NCBI RefSeq assembly: GCF_002079055.1
Contig: NC_047501.1
Span: 124,001-188,000, forward strand
DNA length: 64,000 nt
Origin: Saccharomyces paradoxus
Lineage: Eukaryota; Ascomycota; Saccharomycetes; Saccharomycetales; Saccharomycetaceae
Reading direction: 5' to 3'
A program made the translations under genes and the position numbers. Below are positions 1 through 8,785 of the stretch, piece by piece. Below the pieces are notes generated by a model that ran no database searches, was not told the DNA's origin, and saw only the letters and a program-made list of their open reading frames with translations. Each line of letters opens with the position of its first letter. Position 1 is the first letter of the stretch.

Positions 1-440
1 TTCACCCACTTTAGTCTCGCAAGCGATTCACTCAAGATTCCGCCACCGCATCCGACGTCTAAGACGCTCATTTCTGGCCTATTATCTAGACTAGTCTCTA
101 TGCTCTCCTGCATTTCCCGCTGAATATTCTCGCAGACATATTCCGGTAAAAACTCCTTGTAATTGAATCCAGGAACAAATATTTCAGGATTCTGAATTTT
201 GACCTGGTTCCTTAGCGTTCTCTGCACAAAATCTAACCTCGCTAGATTCATTTTGTGTAAAATTCTTTGCGATCCGTCTGTGTCCCACCAAGTAGGGGCT
301 AGCTCCTGGAAATGTTTCACTTCATCTTCTGAAGCATCTGTACTCTTGTATCTCGTTTGTGTCTGGATTGCAAATCTTGAACAAACTCCCAATTGTTTCC
401 TGACATGGATAGCTTTCAAAAATCTAGATCTTAACAACAT
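1..440 (-). CDS. COQ3: COQ3, coenzyme Q O-methyltransferase, partial (N-terminal part)
   Basis: Mitochondrial S-adenosylmethionine-dependent O-methyltransferase that carries out both O-methylation steps of ubiquinone synthesis, in the CoQ synthome on the matrix side of the inner membrane. The ATG lies at 440 on the minus strand and the frame is open to the window edge (about 146 codons). The first roughly 35 residues are rich in Arg, Ser and Leu and nearly free of acidic residues, as in a matrix presequence. The text ELAPTWWDTDG near residue 45 is typical of UbiG/Coq3 proteins. SAM motif I (VLDVGCGGGIL) falls near residues 125-135, just before the cut. The rest of the methyltransferase fold lies outside the window. 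The start agrees with S. cerevisiae Coq3 as I recall it. Confidence 0.95.
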   Translation of the reverse strand, partial: MLLRSRFLKAIHVRKQLGVCSRFAIQTQTRYKSTDASEDEVKHFQELAPTWWDTDGSQRILHKMNLARLDFVQRTLRNQVKIQNPEIFVPGFNYKEFLPEYVCENIQREMQESIETSLDNRPEMSVLDVGCGGGILSESLARLKWV

Positions 441-623
441 TACGAATCCTAGAGCACTGTGCTGCTCCTGCTCCCCTTTGGTAGTTTTGTATAGTATTAG
501 CGTACTTTATCATCCCTCTTTTCGAACAATGAAAAAGAAAAACAAAAAATAAATACATGCTTTTGAATCTTGTATTATGTAAAAGGATGATAATACATTA
601 TAAAAGGTAATTAAAAAGCTATT

Positions 624-2747
624 CTATATACGTCTGAAAATGCTCTTACAACCTTTTAGTGAAGAATATGCTCTATAAAATCCAAATTTTTTACGTAACT
701 GATTGTATCGTTGTATATTATGATCGTGTGCCATCTCAGCGCCGAATGCTGATCGGTTCATATCTTTATTGTAGTAAGCCCAGAAGGAATTGTTAGACAT
801 TATATTTCTCGAATATGGTGGTGATTTACTGACTAGTCTCTGGTGCTTCATGTTGCACATATACAACAAGTTTCTTGCCCTAGTCATCCCCACATAGAGA
901 GCGTTTGTATCCATAGGAAAATTGGACATGGTCCCGTTTGTTAGAAATACTATGGGAAACTCTAAACCCTTTGCAGAATGAATAGTGGATAGTTTTATTG
1001 TCCCCGGACCAGTGGTCTGTAACGCCTGTTTAGCCTGGTGAAAGACCATCGTTTGATCAAAATATGTCTCTAGAAACCATTTAACAAATGAAATACCTGG
1101 GGGCTTATTAGATTTGGAGACCTTCATTACTTGAGCCATTTCTTGCAAATGAGTTTTAAATTCTAATGATGACTGAGGGTCGCCTAAGGCTTGGGAATAG
1201 GTAGGATTTAGGTTTAAGTTATTTGCAATGCCAGAAACTTTTTCTAAAAGTTCCATAGGATCATCCAATTGATGGATTTGATCATCTTCAATCATTTCAT
1301 ACAAGTTTGAGGTGTAATTTTCGATCTTTTTCTTTATGGAGAGACCCAATGGCCACTCAAAATTAGGAACTATAGTTAGGTATTTCCAAATCGATAAATT
1401 TTTCAAACTGCATGCTTTATACAAGGCTTGTATTGAAGCATCGCCAATCCCCTTTAGAGCACTCATTGTGACCAAAATGCTGAAATTACTTTGCCATTTA
1501 TCACTTGTATTGAACCCACGATCATGCTTTTCGTCGGAAGCTAGAGAACACACTTTTAGAATATCTAAGAGAAATTGAATTCGTAGGTCATCCATCCAAT
1601 CAGGCTGACTCTTTAGTTTTTGATAAGGAATACCATATTTTTTCAAAATATTAGCTAAAGTCGTTAGATGGGAATTTGTTCTTGATAAGATTGCAATATC
1701 GGAAAATTTTGCGGAAGAACAAATTAATTGGGTAATTTTATCCACAATAAACTCAGATTCTGCAGCTAAATCATCGAATGTCACTATTTGAGGTAAAACA
1801 CCACTCGGCAGCTTGCGAACCAGCTCTGATGGTGTTTCGTCAGTACCATCGATAACTTGTTTCTCTGCTAACGGAAGATTGATGATCTTCGATGCTAGAG
1901 ATATTATTTCAGGTGTAGACCTAAAATTATCAAACAATTTCAAAACAGTGGTAGAGTTTTTTGGATGAAGATTGTCTAATTGCGACATGATCTCGCTGTT
2001 ACTCCCCAAGAATCCGTATATGCTCTGATTGGTATCACCAAACATGATAAGCTGTTTACCTTTACAAATCGTGGTAATCAAGGGTGCCAAACTTGGATAA
2101 AGGTCCTGAAATTCATCAATAAGGACAACTTTGTATTTTTCTTGAAGATCCTGGGTGAAAGATGATGAAGCATCTGAATGAGAACAGTCAAGCTCTAAGT
2201 ATTTTTTCGCGCGAATGATTAAATCATCATTCGTCATCACTTTACAGTTATCCATCAATTCAACTAGTTTCTCAATAACGGGATTCTTGTTCCTTGCGCT
2301 GTTTAGCTTGTAATCCTTAACAACTTTTTCGAGTTCCTTATATGATCTGAAATGGTGAGGGGTTCTCTTGGATGGCGGTAACAACTTCATTAACCCTCTC
2401 CATCCTATCTCCTCTATAATGTTTATCATTCCCTCATTCTCTACAACAATCCTATTAGCCAATCCATGGACCGTGTAACATCCAATCTGACGAACAATTT
2501 CCTTATTCGTATGCGAGTCTTCGAAGATGGATAATAAATTTTCTATGATACTATCAACTGCTTTGTTTGTTAATGAAAATATAAGTATTTCTTCAGGCTT
2601 AATATTTTCCACAGTAACTAAATGCAATACTTTATATAGTAGCGTTAACGTTTTTCCTGAGCCTGGACCTGCAATAACTTTCAGCGTAGATTCTGGCTCA
2701 TATGGCTTGTTTACTACCTTCCATTGCGATGGAGTTAGCTTGTCCAT
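624..2747 (-). CDS. HMI1: HMI1, mitochondrial superfamily 1 DNA helicase
   Basis: A 707-residue ATP-dependent 3'-5' DNA helicase of the UvrD/PcrA/Rep type, needed for maintenance of rho+ mitochondrial DNA. Visible motifs: Walker A AGPGSGKT at residues 26-33; motif II IDEFQDLYP near 209-217; motif III GDTNQSIYGFLGS near 235; a Q-type LSTIHSAKGLEFPIVFLTN near 582; and YVGMTRARNLLYM (motif VI). There is no N-terminal presequence. The last about 30 residues are basic with Tyr and Phe and end KSIFRRI, which fits the unusual C-terminal mitochondrial targeting signal known for Hmi1. Length matches the S. cerevisiae protein (about 706). It follows COQ3 on the same strand with a 183-bp gap. Confidence 0.97.
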   Translation of the reverse strand: MDKLTPSQWKVVNKPYEPESTLKVIAGPGSGKTLTLLYKVLHLVTVENIKPEEILIFSLTNKAVDSIIENLLSIFEDSHTNKEIVRQIGCYTVHGLANRIVVENEGMINIIEEIGWRGLMKLLPPSKRTPHHFRSYKELEKVVKDYKLNSARNKNPVIEKLVELMDNCKVMTNDDLIIRAKKYLELDCSHSDASSSFTQDLQEKYKVVLIDEFQDLYPSLAPLITTICKGKQLIMFGDTNQSIYGFLGSNSEIMSQLDNLHPKNSTTVLKLFDNFRSTPEIISLASKIINLPLAEKQVIDGTDETPSELVRKLPSGVLPQIVTFDDLAAESEFIVDKITQLICSSAKFSDIAILSRTNSHLTTLANILKKYGIPYQKLKSQPDWMDDLRIQFLLDILKVCSLASDEKHDRGFNTSDKWQSNFSILVTMSALKGIGDASIQALYKACSLKNLSIWKYLTIVPNFEWPLGLSIKKKIENYTSNLYEMIEDDQIHQLDDPMELLEKVSGIANNLNLNPTYSQALGDPQSSLEFKTHLQEMAQVMKVSKSNKPPGISFVKWFLETYFDQTMVFHQAKQALQTTGPGTIKLSTIHSAKGLEFPIVFLTNGTMSNFPMDTNALYVGMTRARNLLYMCNMKHQRLVSKSPPYSRNIMSNNSFWAYYNKDMNRSAFGAEMAHDHNIQRYNQLRKKFGFYRAYSSLKGCKSIFRRI

Positions 2748-2983
2748 TTGTTTTCGGTAAACGACTTATATCTTCTCTATACTTTTAATTTTTTTTTTTT
2801 TACATCTTATGACTATGTAATTGATATTGCGAATTATAAGTTTTGATCAACAACTTTAAACTTTAGCAGTACAAAAAATAAAAAAATGAAAAACTGACAC
2901 ATCACAAGGGAGAAGACGAAAAAAAGAGTAGAATTAAGGTAATGCAACTAATACTGGAGTTGTTATATTTTCGGGTATTTAAA

Positions 2984-3955
2984 TCAGGCTTTATTATTTA
3001 GTTTATGAATTTTTGCTAACATACTAGCCAATTGCAAGTACGTTCCAACACCCTCCAGAATTCTCATATGAGTAAGACCAATTTCTTTTATCATTTCCAA
3101 CCTTACCGATTCTTTCACTTGTGCCAAATTTTTAGTAACTCGAAAAGATGTTGTCACGATGTCAATCGAAGAATAACCTTTTTTCCAAAGATCCGTTCTT
3201 AAGATTTGAATTGAATCTTCTAGGTTGGAGGCTAGTAACATTTTCTTCACTATTAGAGGATGAGGAGAATCGACGATTTTGAAGACATTGTCTGCGTTCA
3301 CTAAACCATGCCCTGCTACTGTACTTTGTAGATTGTTTATTGCTTGTCTCATGTCACCTTCGGCTGTAAAAATGATTGCTTCCAACCCATCATTTGTATA
3401 CTTTACGTCTTCAAGTTTTATGATCTCTAAGAGACGTTTTAAAACGTCTTCATCTGATAGTTTAGAATATCTTAAAATTGCACATCTACTTTGCAGCGGT
3501 TCGATGATCTTGTTTGATTGATTACAAGCAAATGCAAACCTCGTAGAATTAGAGTACAGTTCCATGGTCCTTCTCAACGCTTGCTGAGCACCCGCAGTCA
3601 TGGAATCCGCCTCATCAAGAATAACAATTTTATGTTTCCCTGGCGGTAGATGTAGTTTCTTTTGGGCAAAATGTTTTATTTGGTTTCTGACGACATCAAT
3701 ACCTCTGTCATCTGAAGCGTTCAATTCCAAAACACCGTCAGCATAGGAATTGCCGAGGAGCTCGTGGGCAAGGCAATGTACCGAAGTGGTCTTACCTATA
3801 CCAGGCATACCAGATATGATCATATGGGGCATGTTACCATCTTTAGCGATCTGCTGAAGTCTATCAATGGTCTCTTTATTACCAACTATATCGGATAAGA
3901 CTTGAGGACGGTATTTCTCAACCCATGGAAGTTGCAAAGATAAAGTTTTGGACAT
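2984..3955 (-). CDS. RFC4: RFC4, replication factor C small subunit
   Basis: Subunit of the pentameric clamp loader that opens PCNA rings and places them at primer-template junctions. It is also shared by the Rad24, Ctf18 and Elg1 loader complexes. The 323-residue AAA+ protein has the RFC box text WVEKYRPQ at residues 11-18, Walker [10 protein letters not shown] at 49-57, the Walker B region VILDEADSM, and the RFC arginine-finger block [10 protein letters not shown] (SRC motif). Length equals S. cerevisiae Rfc4. It is divergently paired with TRM10. An MluI cell-cycle box lies 134 bp upstream, as expected for a G1/S-induced replication gene. Confidence 0.98.
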   Translation of the reverse strand: MSKTLSLQLPWVEKYRPQVLSDIVGNKETIDRLQQIAKDGNMPHMIISGMPGIGKTTSVHCLAHELLGNSYADGVLELNASDDRGIDVVRNQIKHFAQKKLHLPPGKHKIVILDEADSMTAGAQQALRRTMELYSNSTRFAFACNQSNKIIEPLQSRCAILRYSKLSDEDVLKRLLEIIKLEDVKYTNDGLEAIIFTAEGDMRQAINNLQSTVAGHGLVNADNVFKIVDSPHPLIVKKMLLASNLEDSIQILRTDLWKKGYSSIDIVTTSFRVTKNLAQVKESVRLEMIKEIGLTHMRILEGVGTYLQLASMLAKIHKLNNKA

Positions 3956-4088
3956 TATAAGAGACTCCTTATTGTCTTCTGGGCAAACACTTCAGCGTTG
4001 TAGTAGATCAGATCAGATTTACAAGTGCTTTTATTACATTATTTTGATGTATGTGGTTGGCTTTCCATCTTTTTGTCAAGAAAAAAAA

Positions 4089-4094
4089 ACGCGT
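4089..4094. promoter_or_regulatory. MCB element upstream of RFC4
   Basis: ACGCGT, the MBF (Mbp1/Swi6) core site, lies 134 bp upstream of the RFC4 ATG next to an A-tract. DNA replication genes are commonly driven by such boxes in late G1. Assignment to RFC4 rather than TRM10 is inferred from gene function. Confidence 0.6.
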
Positions 4095-4117
4095 TTAGTC
4101 TAACAGTGTGATGTGGT

Positions 4118-4134
4118 AATGAAAAATTTTCATT
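4118..4134. promoter_or_regulatory. RRPE palindrome upstream of TRM10
   Basis: The RRPE consensus TGAAAAATTTT sits at 4120-4130, embedded in a 17-bp near-perfect palindrome AATGAAAAATTTTCATT, 85-100 bp before the TRM10 ATG. RRPE is bound by Stb3 and marks ribosome and tRNA biogenesis genes, which suits a tRNA methyltransferase. Confidence 0.65.
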
Positions 4135-4185
4135 GCCTTTAAGAGAGATGGTGATGTTTGGTACAGCTTGAAGTTTGCAAGGTAG

Positions 4186-5100
<915 letters not shown>

Positions 5101-5615
5101 ATAACTGCCAATGTAGTATTAGTAGTATTAATAGCACAAATAGTAATAATTTCCATAGCTATAACAAGCATACTTAAATCAGAAATATGGGTTAAACATA
5201 CGCCACCGATACCAGTTCTTCAAAATTTTGCTTTCCTGTTCGTCATAATGTTTGGAGATTAGCCGCTGAAACTAGCTCCACTCAAAATTCACTTCGGTAT
5301 TCCCTTTTTTGACAAAAACAACACAGATACTAGGGATCTAAGAGTCCCATCCTTAATATAGAGCTCTAGAACAGTGCACGTACTTTTTACTTTTTTTTTA
5401 TCTCTTTTGCTTTATGTGTATGTTATCTATTAATTCTCTAGTTTGATAATTTTGGCTGCTTAAAATGACTCTTTTATTGTTACCCGGATTGCAATTTTTC
5501 ACGTAAGCTCTTTTTACGCACTACGTAATTTAATCATCTTTGCGATGGTATGCACTGTTAATGAAAGAGCTACATTCAGTATAAAAAGCCACCATATCGC
5601 TCGAGAACCTCAACT
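5101..5615. promoter_or_regulatory. TRM10 3' flank and YPQ1 promoter
   Basis: This gap contains a perfect Reb1 site TTACCCGG at 5480-5487, about 130 bp before the YPQ1 ATG, and a TATA-like TATAAAAA at 5580-5587, only 36 bp before the ATG. A T-tract lies near 5389-5400. No open reading frame of note is present. Confidence 0.6.
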
Positions 5616-6542
5616 ATGCAATTTGTGCCTCTAGAATTGAATAGATCCACTCTAAGTGGGATATCTGGGTCCATCTCCATCTCATGCTGGATCATTGTGT
5701 TTGTCCCTCAGATTTATGAGAACTTTTACCGAAAGTCGTCCGATGGTCTGTCTCTACTATTCGTGATACTTTGGCTGGCCGGTGACGTCTTCAATCTTAT
5801 GGGTGCCGTTATGCAACGTCTTTTGTCTACCATGATCATTCTTGCCGCGTACTATACGGTGGCAGATATCATTTTACTTGGTCAATGTCTTTGGTACGAT
5901 AATGAGGAAAAACCAGCAGTGGACCCTATTCATCTCTCTCCAGCCAACCCAATAAATGAAAACGTTCTGCACGATGTGTTCAACGAACAACAACCGCTTT
6001 TGAATTCCCAAGGTCAGCCAAACCGTATTGATGAGGAAATGGCTGCTCCTTCATCCGCCGGAGACGTTAGTAATGATAACTTACGTGAAGTCAATTCAAG
6101 AAATTTGATAAAAGACATATGTATTGTCTCAGGCGTAGTTTTTGTAGGTGTCATATCGTGGTATATAACCTATTGCCTAAACTACACGGAACCTCCTCCA
6201 GTGGAGGATCCATCGCTGCCTGTTCCCGAACTGCAAATCAATTGGATGGCTCAGATATTTGGTTACTTAAGTGCTCTTTTGTATCTGGGTTCAAGAATTC
6301 CTCAAATATTACTGAACTATAAAAGAAAGTCTTGTGAAGGTATCAGTTTCCTATTCTTTTTGTTTGCCTGTTTGGGTAATACCACATTTATTTTCTCCGT
6401 TGTTGTCATTTCTTTAGACTGGAAGTATCTAATATTGAACGCTTCCTGGTTGGTTGGGAGTATAGGTACTTTATTCATGGATTTCGTCATATTTTCCCAG
6501 TTTTTCATTTACAAAAGAAACAAAAAATTTATACTGAATTAA
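5616..6542 (+). CDS. YPQ1: YPQ1, vacuolar PQ-loop cationic amino acid transporter
   Basis: A seven-helix membrane protein of the PQ-loop (PQLC2/SWEET-related) family that moves lysine and arginine into the vacuole. Two PQ motifs are visible: VFVPQIYENF at residues about 28-37 and SRIPQILLNY near 226-235. Each is followed by the family sequence R/K-K-S-x-G-L/I-S. A hydrophilic loop of roughly 60 residues (about 100-165), containing EQQPLL, separates the two halves. That is an acidic dileucine-like sorting signal consistent with AP-3 delivery to the vacuole. Length 308, as in S. cerevisiae Ypq1. Confidence 0.95.
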   Translation: MQFVPLELNRSTLSGISGSISISCWIIVFVPQIYENFYRKSSDGLSLLFVILWLAGDVFNLMGAVMQRLLSTMIILAAYYTVADIILLGQCLWYDNEEKPAVDPIHLSPANPINENVLHDVFNEQQPLLNSQGQPNRIDEEMAAPSSAGDVSNDNLREVNSRNLIKDICIVSGVVFVGVISWYITYCLNYTEPPPVEDPSLPVPELQINWMAQIFGYLSALLYLGSRIPQILLNYKRKSCEGISFLFFLFACLGNTTFIFSVVVISLDWKYLILNASWLVGSIGTLFMDFVIFSQFFIYKRNKKFILN

Positions 6543-6625
6543 CATACTCTACATATTATTTATTTGACATAATTTTGACTTCACACTATTTTTTTTTTTT
6601 TCTCTGTCATTCACATTTTTCTTGC

Positions 6626-6634
6626 GTCACAAAA
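6626..6634 (+). promoter_or_regulatory. Middle sporulation element (Ndt80 site) of SPO21
   Basis: GTCACAAAA fits the Ndt80 consensus gNCRCAAAW exactly. It lies 103-111 bp upstream of the SPO21 ATG at 6737, as expected for a middle-meiotic gene. Because it is a promoter element, it argues against a protein start at 6575. Confidence 0.7.
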
Positions 6635-6736
6635 AGGAAATTAAATGCATTTATTATAAAATTTCATTTCGGTAAAGAAAAGCCAAAGATTAGTAAAGGT
6701 ATATTAAAGATCTGTTACAGCTTCTCTGCTACTGGT

Positions 6737-8572
6737 ATGGATAACATTTCAAAGGCATCAAATATGGAAGGGACTTCAACGATGACGGTTACCTCGCGTA
6801 GTTCGGAAGACTCCAGTTGTATCTCAAATCATGAACAGGATACCGATACTCATAACGAGAGTAACACAAGTGCTGCGGAAAACAATAAAATTTCGAAAAG
6901 AAAATGGATGAAAGAGTTTTTCAAACTTTCCAAATCTCCAGCTTCCAAAAGCAACCGGAGTATAGGTTCCATGAAAAGTAACCAGAGCTTGGTTTCAATG
7001 AAAAGTAGTGACGAGGGCAATAGTTCTAGAAATGACTACTCTTTTGTTTGTGGTAACAATCTTTCCTCTGCAGGCTTGAGTCGTTCCAATAGTATGAAAG
7101 AATCGAAATTAGATTTAATTGGAAGCCAAAGATCAAAAAATAATGTTGCCTCGTTGGCGCCTTCTTCTATACCACCTCAGACAACATCCTCTTCATCTTC
7201 ATCCTCTTCTTCAACTTCTTATGACTCTATGAAGAGAACAGAAAATAGTAGTGCATTGCAGAACAACAACCGCCTCAGGCATAACAAAGAGATTCCTCAA
7301 AGTAGAGGAAGCTCCAACATGAACCCCACATCCATCATGAGCCAATACAATGTCGACACACAAGCAACCGCTATAATGAGTGACATGCAAAAGCAATATG
7401 ACTCGCAGCAAATGGCATCGCCCTTCGTAAATGAGAGCTTATATTTTGATCCAAATGGTGAAGTTTCACACATAATAAAATCAATATTTAAAGAAATTGG
7501 CTATAAATATGACGATTTCAGTGATATTCCGGTTTTTAAATTGATGCAAGAAATGTACCAACTGGTGAAGAAGAATTCCAACGCTAGAAGAACAAAGTTA
7601 ACAGGTTATGCTTCCAAACTCAAAGACAAAGAAACGCAATTAAAAAGCCAGTATGAGAAAATTCTAAAGTTGGAAACGACGAACAAAGCTTATAAGACCA
7701 AATACAAGGAGATATCCTTGGAAAATAAGAAAATAAAAGAGGCCTTTAAAGAACTAGACAATGAATCATACAATCACGATGAAGAATTACTAAAAAAATA
7801 CAAATATACTAAAGAAACTTTAGAGAGAGTCAATAGAGAACAGCAATTAATCGTTGATCAAAACGAGTTTTTGAAGAAAAGTGTTAATGAACTACAAAAT
7901 GAGGTTAACGCTACCAACTTCAAGTTTTCTTTATTTAAAGAGAAATATGCGAAATTGGCAGATAGTATCACTGAATTGAACACTTCCACAAAAAAAAGGG
8001 AGGCCCTAGGAGAAAACTTAACTTTTGAATGCAATGAATTAAAAGAAATATGTTTGAAGTACAAAAAAAACATTGAAAACATATCAAATACCAATAAGGA
8101 TTTGCAAAATTCGTTTAAAAATGAAAGGAAAAAAGTTTTAGATTTAAGGAATGAGAGAAATTTGTTAAAAAAGCAAATACTGTTGATTGAATGCCATGGT
8201 TCATATTCATTACTCCTTGTATCTAATATTTTAACATGTTATCGGTTTTTACTGCCAAGTGAAACTATTATTGAAACCGAAGCCTTAATAAAGGAGTTAC
8301 TCAACATGAATAATTCACTTTCAGTCCATGTGTCTTCTTCTGACGAGTCTTCTGCGGAGTTCTCGAAAAGATTAGAATCAAAATGTATAGGGTTTGAAGA
8401 AAAGCTACTTTATTTCTATCAAGAAGTTGTGACCAAGAAAATTATAGACGTCATTTACAAGTGCTTTATCAACTATTACAAGAAAAGTAGGCAAACTGAC
8501 CCAAAATCGAGTCAGAACTCCAGTACTCCGTACAAACAAAGCCAAAGACAAGTTCCGCACTCCATTAAGTGA
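6737..8572 (+). CDS. SPO21: SPO21/MPC70, meiotic outer plaque protein of the spindle pole body
   Basis: Structural component of the modified outer plaque that assembles on the spindle pole body in meiosis II and nucleates the prospore membrane. The ATG at 6737 (MDNISKASN) is chosen over an in-frame start at 6575. It gives 611 residues, close to the about 609 of S. cerevisiae, and the Ndt80 site lies between the two. The N-terminal 230 residues are low-complexity and Ser/Asn-rich, with a run of about twelve serines near residues 150-162. A long Lys/Glu-rich coiled coil spans roughly residues 285-490. A hydrophobic, more globular block follows, then a polar tail. It is paralogous to Nud1-binding Cnm67-type plaque proteins only in architecture. 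Confidence 0.93.
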   Translation: MDNISKASNMEGTSTMTVTSRSSEDSSCISNHEQDTDTHNESNTSAAENNKISKRKWMKEFFKLSKSPASKSNRSIGSMKSNQSLVSMKSSDEGNSSRNDYSFVCGNNLSSAGLSRSNSMKESKLDLIGSQRSKNNVASLAPSSIPPQTTSSSSSSSSSTSYDSMKRTENSSALQNNNRLRHNKEIPQSRGSSNMNPTSIMSQYNVDTQATAIMSDMQKQYDSQQMASPFVNESLYFDPNGEVSHIIKSIFKEIGYKYDDFSDIPVFKLMQEMYQLVKKNSNARRTKLTGYASKLKDKETQLKSQYEKILKLETTNKAYKTKYKEISLENKKIKEAFKELDNESYNHDEELLKKYKYTKETLERVNREQQLIVDQNEFLKKSVNELQNEVNATNFKFSLFKEKYAKLADSITELNTSTKKREALGENLTFECNELKEICLKYKKNIENISNTNKDLQNSFKNERKKVLDLRNERNLLKKQILLIECHGSYSLLLVSNILTCYRFLLPSETIIETEALIKELLNMNNSLSVHVSSSDESSAEFSKRLESKCIGFEEKLLYFYQEVVTKKIIDVIYKCFINYYKKSRQTDPKSSQNSSTPYKQSQRQVPHSIK

Positions 8573-8638
8573 ATATCAACAGCTACTAATTCTTCTATAA
8601 TCCTTAATATTCTATATACACATATGAAAAAATAAAAA

Positions 8639-8647
8639 ACGCGAAAA
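8639..8647 (+). promoter_or_regulatory. SCB/MCB-like G1/S element upstream of MSH2
   Basis: ACGCGAAAA contains CGCGAAAA, matching the Swi4 box CRCGAAA, and overlaps an MCB-like core. It is 140 bp upstream of the MSH2 ATG. MSH2 expression is known to rise at G1/S. A single short match, so moderate support. Confidence 0.45.
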
Positions 8648-8785
8648 TTTCTCATTTTTTTAGGCGTTTTATAAAAAAAGTGAAAATAAGAAAGGTTTCC
8701 TTTTAGTATTGATACTCTGCTCAAATATCAACCGTGACAATTTAATTATCTGTTGATCTAACATCAAAATCTTCGGATAACAATT

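Noticed and set aside
199-552. 117-codon plus-strand open frame over COQ3
   Set aside because: Antisense to the clear Coq3 coding sequence; low-complexity end, no recognisable domain.
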